The notes beneath the pieces were generated by a model. It saw nothing but the letters and a program-made list of their open reading frames with translations. It searched no databases and was not told where the DNA came from. The translations under genes were made by a program, and so were the position numbers. Below, in pieces: positions 21,201 to 23,154 of a stretch of 23,154 nt of DNA. This stretch comes from a virus, in the IMG/VR virus record IMGVR_UViG_3300023184_000539, positions 1 through 23,154 of that record; one strand, 5' to 3'. The stretch's first letter is position 1. The number at the start of each line of letters is the position of its first letter.

Positions 21201-22787
21201 AATGCTAATGACCGTATTATTGGTTATTATGAGCCCACTGATATGATGCCAGCTATTGACGTAATATCAGTTCCATTAACATTGGCAAATTCTGCTACTA
21301 ATACTAATACTATCTACGTATTCAACGCACCTACGCTAATCCCTGGAATGTATATTACAGGTAATGACATAACTGGTAATGTTAAATCTTGCTATGTAGC
21401 AAACGTAGTAGCTAACGTAACTATAATGATTAACAGCAGAGGTACTATAACAGGCAACCTTGCTAACGCCAGCACAGTGATCAAAGGAGTGAGTGACAAG
21501 ACAACACCACAGATTGGTGAATATGTTGATGCACCAGGTATACCTTTTGAATCAGTTATTGAAAGCAAGAGTCCTATTGCTGATAATATTGTTATTAGTA
21601 ATTTTGCAACCACCACTGCTAATTTGGTTCCTATCACCTATGGTGGTATACCAATTAAAGTTACACAGGTCACCTTATCAAATGTTATTACGCTGTCAAC
21701 AGATGATACTATCACTGCGAGATATGATAGCTTGGATCAATTGATCCCTGGTATTGACTATCCTGCATTGCCAGTGCAGGGAGCAGACTTTAGTCTGAGT
21801 CCACTATATGGTCGCAGATATGATGTAGCATCTTATGACGCTGTGCAATACAGTAGTGATGGCTTAGCATTATTATCTACACGTGCTGTAGATGTAGCTA
21901 TGTATAGCTTATTCAGCCAGATATCACTGGGCACAGCACCAGAGGATATTGTTACCTACGGTGGACAATTCGTTGATCCAATTAACAGCCATGCACCAGA
22001 AGAACTAGTTCCCGGCAGAACATATGATACTTTGGATATGCGTATCTATACTAAGATCGATGGCAATGCTAATGTAGCAGCCTATCGTATATTTGATAAC
22101 ATGGTTGATGAAGCCAGTTACTTACGCATATCTTCAGCAAATATCACGATATTAACACAGACATTATATCAGACAGATGCTAATATCTATGTAGCTAATG
22201 CGGCTGTGCTAACAGCACCAAGTGTGACCTATGCTCGTCCAGGTGTGATATTCATCAACGGCGAACGTATTACATTCTATACTAAAACTATATACGATCC
22301 AGTAGCGTGGACAGCTAATACTTCTTATGCGGTAGGCACAGCTATAACCTATGATGGTGTAGATTTCTTAACCACAGGCAATGTTAACTCAGCAACATTC
22401 AGCTACGCTAATGTCACAGTCCTACCAGGACGCCATGTGTTAGGTCAACTACGTCGTGGCACACAGGGTACAGGTGCTTACTTTGCACATTCAGCAGGAG
22501 AAAGCGTAGTAGATGGTGGTACAGGACAGATCATACCAAATACACAGTTAGGTAATACCACAGTTGGAAACTTGTTATACAACGCAAATGTATTCTATAA
22601 TGCAGGTAGCGGAACTGCTCTTGATGGTTCAGGACTCACTGGATCTACTACTGCAGCGGCCTTGTTCTTAAAAGCATATCCGATCGTTAACGGTATTATC
22701 CCTGGTATACCAAACGAATTAGTAACAGAAGATGCGATAAATACGATAAACACTGAAGGTAATGTAGCAATTTATACAGAGGAATAA
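9294..22787 (+). CDS. Giant mosaic virion protein, probable peripheral baseplate wedge component
   Basis: One uninterrupted 4497-residue frame (roughly 495 kDa) lies where T4 has genes 7 and 8. The N-terminus (NFLPTTFRSDTNQKFLSATM, FAPTYKSTDSYVLES, YYTFDPKISFDKFVNFSQYY) looks like a conserved virion protein start in marine T4-like phages. Then come a cupredoxin-like fold (158-255), an Ig-like insert (317-384), long structural stretches including DPWWFDGVNWNASQRK and HIMPWEMLGFAAQPTWWEDF, a CBM5/12-like module (1881-1921), a seven-blade FG-GAP propeller (2312-3142), a Gly/Tyr repeat domain (3812-3890), CBM5/12-like modules at 3916-3966 and from 4339, and a C-terminal LRRGTQGTGAYFAHSAGE domain. 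I count only about six cysteines. No signal peptide or membrane segment is visible. Position suggests it serves as gp7/gp8/gp10-like outer wedge and fibre platform. No sequence likeness to T4 gp7, gp8 or gp10 is evident to me, so that role is inference. Confidence 0.8.
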   Translation: MAERKTYNFLPTTFRSDTNQKFLSATMDQLVSDPNFTTLYGYIGRRFAPTYKSTDSYVLESTAERQNYQLEPSIVIKNTQQNTTFFATYTDLLDKISYYGGIVTDHSRLFEQEYYTFDPKISFDKFVNFSQYYWLPNGPAPVEVSTTGLDLDITYTVTRDPANGRYVFTNNGVVDNSIILARGGVYRFIVDQPGYPFWIQTELGVDGVISATPTLSSRTVLGVDNNGAETGTVTFNVPAQSAQDRFIAMQTVFNVDYATPFNTLPYNRLHNQLLSSFLDDYPQYGGITGQLNGKHLVFVNVQQSTNYGEEVWTDPNVVIATSSATGGNVGTNTLTVDSGFNVLANLVVTGTGIPAGTTVVNISGANVVTLSANLTANATGTYSFIDSSFNAGYVVPEADRYDVWRVVYVDAGAKNADGSVDPVIRLIHQQDIQVDEKVYVKYGLGNANKEYYKDYDGFLKQVPLLSSQLNELWIQDGVRSNIYTNVKIVEYNAWTINVPTDILGQLNYTSPNGVEFTSGLKVQFGDDVEPAYYQNRQFYVEQVGDTSQYNGGIRLVPVDELITPEAYNDELALNYPTQTFPDYITINRASIDRNAWSRNNRWFHIDVLLATATYNSTTPVFDQASRGQRPIVQFDCDYQLVNEGRIGLAPIDVLDTDTTNAFTELQGKTYATAFGVTLFDGMRVIFAVDNDPLVRNKIYVLNLVQYEVDDQGLPTGDKHIELTLAEDGDVSAYATVVVKLGKYKGDPWWFDGVNWNASQRKTALQQPPLFDVLDPTGKSFSTYTRSTFTGTQLFGYVRATSGVADSVLSQGIIPTIYDSNNNPVTDFYLSYKNFQAQGDINFQNYFSTDTFSYVDATDTIVTVPISLGYLQKIITAEVLQPRNTWLTVPEHSKQYQQISYIFDGTNNPFKIDVTPAVPSTIPYTKVFQNFQYLQPTQWTLANSAVTLSTTLTVGDQIDILVYSPEISKLGFYQVPQNLDLNAQNTDINTLTLGQLRNHLIALGQNSTILDGNILGQSNLRDIDIKQQGGTILQHSSPTPYASLFLVDKTANFINSLRFAQQEYTKFKNKFLELSTSLTGIDPTDPIASVDLILSKINSVKNKTFPWYYSDMVPYGPLKNIVSQQSGVDGFLVFDPLKTNYEITNIFNDQELSNQAVLVYRNGVQLVNGVDYTFSTTTPSIDFQIGLDVDDVIKIVEYSNTDGNYIPETPTKLGLWPKYVPKIFLDDTYRTPTNVIQGHDGSITPAFNDFRDDFLLELEKRIYNNIKLSLIGTFGDIFTVVPGKFRSSDYAIGDINQLISIYFLNWIGNNKLDFSTNDTFDPNDPFTWNYANSTDVIDGESLQGSWRACYQYFYDTFRPHIMPWEMLGFAAQPTWWEDFYGPAPYTGGNKLLWDDLEAGYIRYGERQGIDTNYARPGLSQVIPVDENGNLLAPNQILTRSFNSKRAASAWSIGQYGPTEFAWRLSSEFPYAVQQALALSKPAKYFGSLIDTYNYSYINLLYTIDEDAAGNVIGSEQYLTRSTNHHITQDVIDFNGDTTSGTVYRGAGYINWIADYLINQGINPATYILPLLKKYQVNLAYKAAGFTDQKYLQILAEQVSPTSTNDSILIPNENYSIFLNENPIPIDKLIYSAVIVEKTNNGWTVRGYDLFNSFFTIIPSVVNSNAYKITVLNSSATVFNDYQNLKLNIPYGYEFTTQQQVADFLVSYERFLIAQGWTFTNMDPQLNEMRNWKLSVKEFLYWAQQGWRSGSILVLSPVAETINAVTVGAITAGIEDSQYSSKVLDQNFNLVKNNNYNVLRTPDMFKLSLSDSASVIAYVEVDLVQYEHALIFDNTTVFNDVIYQPESGNRQYRLKLIGQKTGAWDGSLTAPGFVYYSGQVNDWRQGQDYLKGDLVKYKSQYYTALQDVVAANTFEFRYWQQIDQTQIQEGLLSNFSTLAVQSQGYYDSYATIKDQNQLAYSHALIGFKPRQYLSDLGVTETTQIEFYKGFIAQKGTANAVNQMLKATFNNLSSDINFYEEWAMRVGEYGALDTNPFVEIPLNESAFGVNPSVAQFVGEANNNIADGINIFNKSQLYKSYGTYTGNIALNRTASSDYDNDIPTAGYVNIDDVDTTIYDLANYVDLDGKIADMGSGYLIWCAKDFSQDWNVYRVTETNNFVVEVANALNSRVTFTTQKPHKFVVGSVFLVKDFIDGFNGFYQVYKVVSQTSVMVDYVGDPANLSNLTTEQGQGILFRMDSMRFQFMENSRVYGLLNPPNGWKVGDKIWIDDDAETTPVQGQPYSPSNTWKVYEKQAPWTVNQQLTKNASEYATNDGYGTSVKMSSDQLIVVAGSPNANGNVGIVNTFLKDYAGVFQESFSISPLGANTRAFGHAVDLGTDSASNSVLAVGAPASYGNIGYVYVYNKSEFATAFDRTQVLVGNVFSQGQFGYSLAFSQTGDWLYVGAPGNAAISTGNVHVYGLNKFIPTHEQISSVNSLYTLTLSSALGTTANVGDIITQAVTGATARITYVESASSYQVDNLINFVYAANVTVGNANVSAKLSITTAGFLSNVDAYPLNSNTYAVTSNITITQFTPTVANDPSALLITTGSKTFIPNVDYYLNGSTVYFIENANIAAPQKLDTSTVSIKQRPYYQLLTTLTLPLSNIGAQFGYALSSSFDGAQLAVGTPNDNIVGADGNLKIGAGSVYVYDRVIEAFNTVVDAVPGTGGQDYITQNAIASVYKVTLDNVEVNDYVIVNSNRIRFITPPPIGRVLYIETNHFALLERLIGVDSLTGSLTAIQSNAAFGTSLTICSNNCAIYVGAPGYDNGTQYNSGAVWKFHNRGRLYGTNTGYTVNPVFMPGDTFRLDNFEITVTGRWMPTTGGNILTLSSNVRANVGDYITQTVNGSNIANVTVVTSTPAAGSKFITVGDYNNANVFSWSSGNVVSVNGTATTAQLRASLDSLVKDVNDANLLGITATNDAGRLRFDSDSTVAKNLLRILSGNNQAGSPGVYTNADLIIFAFMQIIVNPFGLPGEYFGNKVKLASNAYMLVIGSARGTTKDFTTFDVTTTPNGTTLDKSTTRLYDSIQGSGSVYIYELYDDPRNDVEDPGRYAYAQQLNPDDLVPGSQFGYSLDIEGTYITVSAPAATYGDSPERSGTVYIFQNPTMTRGWKLIRYQQPTVDIDSLTRAYLYDSVSSLIKYDLQFIDPAKGRILGQAEQEISFKTEYDPAIYNRGSNPKADINQNVYWGDLQVGKVWWNLSTVRYIDYEQDTLTYRSLYWGTLFPGSTIEVLEWVKSNYLPSQYVANGGDGVPKYADDSAYVEEIFVDPVTSIITTRYYYWVKDKTTVDPNDSARNIPISAVQDYILNPKNQDIGFAAMIRNDAIAFYNVSEYLSADNTIMHLDHQLTINTDIIHSEYELVQKGNPDNPIPAKIVNKLIDSLSGLDNAGRTVPDPTLSTADRYGISIRPRQSMFVNRLRAVDEMVAFVNKVLAVNPITEQFDLTGLNAEDPQPNFKLGEYDQAVTTEAELYYIDTEVLDPGYLVLVTNDTTQNGLWVLYELAADKTWSINKVQAYKTNQYWTYIDWYATGYSAATKPDFSVETTNDALKLQATAGIVVYISNATGAGTWQLVVVQEDGSLQAVGIQNGTIQLATSLGDFAGNGLGFGNQDFDSNRFDQNPNNEIRAIVQSLNDTIFTNTLEGEFNNMFFILVNYLLTEQKYVDWLFKSSFISVVHKLRSLSQFPSYVVDNQTYYQNYIEEVKPYRTKIREYKIDYTGDDTYEGSITDFDLPAYYDTTTGYGIFRSPSGESPYVDEDEATWQTYPYNQWYANRNLVVSSVLIEAAGANYQTPPTVTITSADGNGSGATAVATIDGNTGVITAITLTNSGSGYTTTPIVTINGSATTQANAYAVMKSPYARSFDTKMKFDRISYDTVVTRWASNTSYTAGQIVSYAFPNGNVMIRKAYTVNADITTGSSFIPTDYTEYTANLFNNANDRIIGYYEPTDMMPAIDVISVPLTLANSATNTNTIYVFNAPTLIPGMYITGNDITGNVKSCYVANVVANVTIMINSRGTITGNLANASTVIKGVSDKTTPQIGEYVDAPGIPFESVIESKSPIADNIVISNFATTTANLVPITYGGIPIKVTQVTLSNVITLSTDDTITARYDSLDQLIPGIDYPALPVQGADFSLSPLYGRRYDVASYDAVQYSSDGLALLSTRAVDVAMYSLFSQISLGTAPEDIVTYGGQFVDPINSHAPEELVPGRTYDTLDMRIYTKIDGNANVAAYRIFDNMVDEASYLRISSANITILTQTLYQTDANIYVANAAVLTAPSVTYARPGVIFINGERITFYTKTIYDPVAWTANTSYAVGTAITYDGVDFLTTGNVNSATFSYANVTVLPGRHVLGQLRRGTQGTGAYFAHSAGESVVDGGTGQIIPNTQLGNTTVGNLLYNANVFYNAGSGTALDGSGLTGSTTAAALFLKAYPIVNGIIPGIPNELVTEDAINTINTEGNVAIYTEE
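9765..10058 (+). other. Cupredoxin-like domain lacking copper ligands (giant protein 158-255)
   Basis: The segment shows IILARGGVYRFIVDQPGYPF (178-197), then WIQT, a loop, GVDNNGAETGTVTFNVP, and a degenerate end. This resembles the beta-sandwich in marine phage and cyanobacterial proteins that normally reads RG..Y.F.V...GHPFWI ... NNG...GT..F.VP followed by a C..H..M ligand loop. Here the ligand His is Tyr195 and the final loop reads DRFIAMQT with no Cys or His. A structural, metal-free fold is likely. Confidence 0.5.
10242..10446 (+). other. Ig-like beta module (giant protein 317-384)
   Basis: About 68 residues containing NTLTVDSGFNVLANLVVTGT and GIPAGTTVVNISGANVVTLS, a Val/Thr/Gly-rich module that recurs in phage and bacterial surface proteins. 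It sits between EEVWTDPNV and VPEADRYDVWRVVYV, which read as one continuous conserved stretch, so it looks like an insertion. Confidence 0.5.
14934..15057 (+). other. CBM5/12-like module 1 (giant protein 1881-1921)
   Basis: WRQGQDYLKGDLVKYKSQYY is followed by TALQDV and a closing aromatic YWQQID. The W...Y..GD.V.Y....Y.A pattern is typical of chitin/carbohydrate-binding family 5/12 modules common in tail fibres. Binding to sugar is inferred. Confidence 0.5.
16722..16908 (+). other. Insertion module A between propeller blades 3 and 4
   Basis: Begins LTLSSALGTTANVGDIITQA (from residue 2477) and runs through TARITYVESASSYQ to about residue 2538. It resembles the module in the blade 5/6 gap. A second beta segment follows before blade 4 (SKTFIPNVDYYLNGSTVYF). 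Confidence 0.5.
17880..18070 (+). other. Insertion module B between propeller blades 5 and 6
   Basis: Begins LTLSSNVRANVGDYITQTV (from residue 2863) and matches module A in the pattern LTLSS..ANVGD.ITQ.V.G. It is followed by a helical stretch (TTAQLRASLDSLVKDVNDAN) absent from module A. Confidence 0.5.
20727..20963 (+). repeat. Gly/Tyr repeat domain (giant protein 3812-3890)
   Basis: Two related units: AGANYQTPPTVTITSADGNG with SGATAVATIDG, then GSGYTTTPIVTINGSA. The pattern GxGY..PPTVTI..G.GA.A.A..G.IT.I...N is frequent in marine phage tail and fibre proteins. No enzymatic role is implied. Confidence 0.6.
21039..21191 (+). other. CBM5/12-like module 2 (giant protein 3916-3966)
   Basis: WASNTSYTAGQIVSYAFPNG, then IRKAYTVNADIT and TDYTEYTA. 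The W..NTSY..G..V.Y pattern closely matches module 3, so the two are probably a within-protein duplication. Confidence 0.5.
22308..22430 (+). other. CBM5/12-like module 3 (giant protein from residue 4339)
   Basis: WTANTSYAVGTAITYDGVDF, followed by LTTGNVNSATF. It shares W.(A/S)NTSY..G..(I/V).Y with module 2. Immediately downstream is the conserved LGQLRRGTQGT end of the protein. Confidence 0.5.
22736..22743 (+). promoter_or_regulatory. Candidate late promoter upstream of the tail-fibre gene
   Basis: GATAAATA lies inside the last codons of the giant gene, 46 bases before the ATG at 22790. A T4-like late start about 6-7 bases downstream would leave a leader of about 40 bases with AGAGGA near its end. 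Supported only by motif and position. Confidence 0.35.
22778..22783 (+). promoter_or_regulatory. Shine-Dalgarno of the tail-fibre gene
   Basis: AGAGGA overlaps the final codons of the giant gene and lies 6 bases before the ATG at 22790. It supports that start and translational coupling across the 2-base gap. Confidence 0.7.
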
Positions 22788-22789
22788 TA

Positions 22790-23154
22790 ATGACGATTAA
22801 GATTAGCCAACTTGGAACTGTAGCTGCGGTACAGGGTAATGCCCTAATACCAATAGTCAGCAATATTACAGGAACACAGACAACTGTAAAAGCCAATGTT
22901 GAACAACTACAAACCTATGTGTTAGAAAATGCAGGTAATATTATACCAAGCGCAAGTAATGTCTATAGCATTGGTAATTCTACAACATGGTGGAAAGATC
23001 TATGGCTAAGTGCTAACACTCTCTATATCGGCGGTGTGCCGATTGGAACTTCTGGTGGACAATTAACATTTGGCGGCAATGCTGTTGGCACTAGCGGATT
23101 AGATACCTATACCGGTAATGTTTCAGCAAGCAACATTTCAGCAGGCTCAACAGC
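22790..23154 (+). CDS. Tail-fibre-like protein, N-terminal part (runs off the window)
   Basis: The first 121 residues are visible. The start MTIKISQLGTVAAVQGNALI resembles the baseplate-proximal head found on many marine phage fibres and appendages (KISQL ... G..L.PIV). Residues 57-82 contain SNVYSIGNSTTWWKDLWLSA and LYIGG, the Y.IG.....W.DLWLS...L.IGG unit that often recurs along fibre shafts of cyanophage- and pelagiphage-type viruses. The stretch after that is Gly/Ser/Thr/Asn-rich, as in fibre shafts. The AGAGGA site and the 2-base gap after the giant gene support the ATG. No receptor-binding tip can be seen because the gene is cut off. The call rests on motif style and location after the wedge genes. 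Confidence 0.7.
   Translation, partial: MTIKISQLGTVAAVQGNALIPIVSNITGTQTTVKANVEQLQTYVLENAGNIIPSASNVYSIGNSTTWWKDLWLSANTLYIGGVPIGTSGGQLTFGGNAVGTSGLDTYTGNVSASNISAGST

Noticed and set aside
21734-21747. 14-base perfect palindrome GGATCAATTGATCC
   Set aside because: It lies inside the giant coding sequence, and about one such palindrome is expected by chance in a window of this size.
21783-21796. Small inverted repeat CAGACT-TT-AGTCTG
   Set aside because: Within coding sequence, with a 2-base loop and no regulatory context.

Overview
The window is a densely packed, single-strand stretch of the virion-structure (late) region of a T4-like contractile-tailed phage. All eight genes lie on the + strand, separated by 2 to 51 bases or overlapping. 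Five products are recognisable as baseplate parts: gp53, a gp27-like hub fused to a lysozyme, gp5, gp25 and gp6. The gene order, the gp6 N-terminus, the AT-rich sequence and a T4/cyanophage-type late promoter motif (NATAAATA) suggest a marine myovirus related to cyanophages or pelagiphages. The host cannot be fixed from this window.

Layout: 1-189, the 3' end of an unidentified gene; 189-491, gp53 (LysM-like wedge protein); 495-3350, a hub-type protein with an N-terminal tail lysozyme; 3365-5425, gp5 (OB fold, beta-helical spike, and a C-terminal lysozyme-like domain that seems to lack its catalytic Glu); 5434-5811, gp25; 5812-5862, the only real intergenic region, with a late promoter motif inside the loop of a hairpin that covers the next gene's ribosome binding site; 5863-9282, a gp6 enlarged to 1139 residues; 9294-22787, one uninterrupted 4497-residue gene where T4 has genes 7, 8 and further wedge genes; 22790 to the window end, the start of a tail-fibre-like gene.

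Together the genes encode the central hub and puncturing device (hub/lysozyme and gp5), the inner wedge (gp53, gp25, gp6), a giant peripheral wedge or host-contact scaffold, and the first fibre. The giant protein is a mosaic. In order it holds a conserved N-terminus, a cupredoxin-like fold without copper ligands, an inserted Ig-like module, long conserved structural stretches, a CBM5/12-like module, a seven-blade FG-GAP beta-propeller with two related insertions, a Gly/Tyr repeat domain, two more CBM5/12-like modules, and a C-terminal RGTQGT-containing domain.

No RNA genes, CRISPR arrays, insertion sequences, integrases or minus-strand genes are supported, and no gene-free stretch exceeds 51 bases. 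All family assignments are by eye from motifs and gene order; no database search was run.
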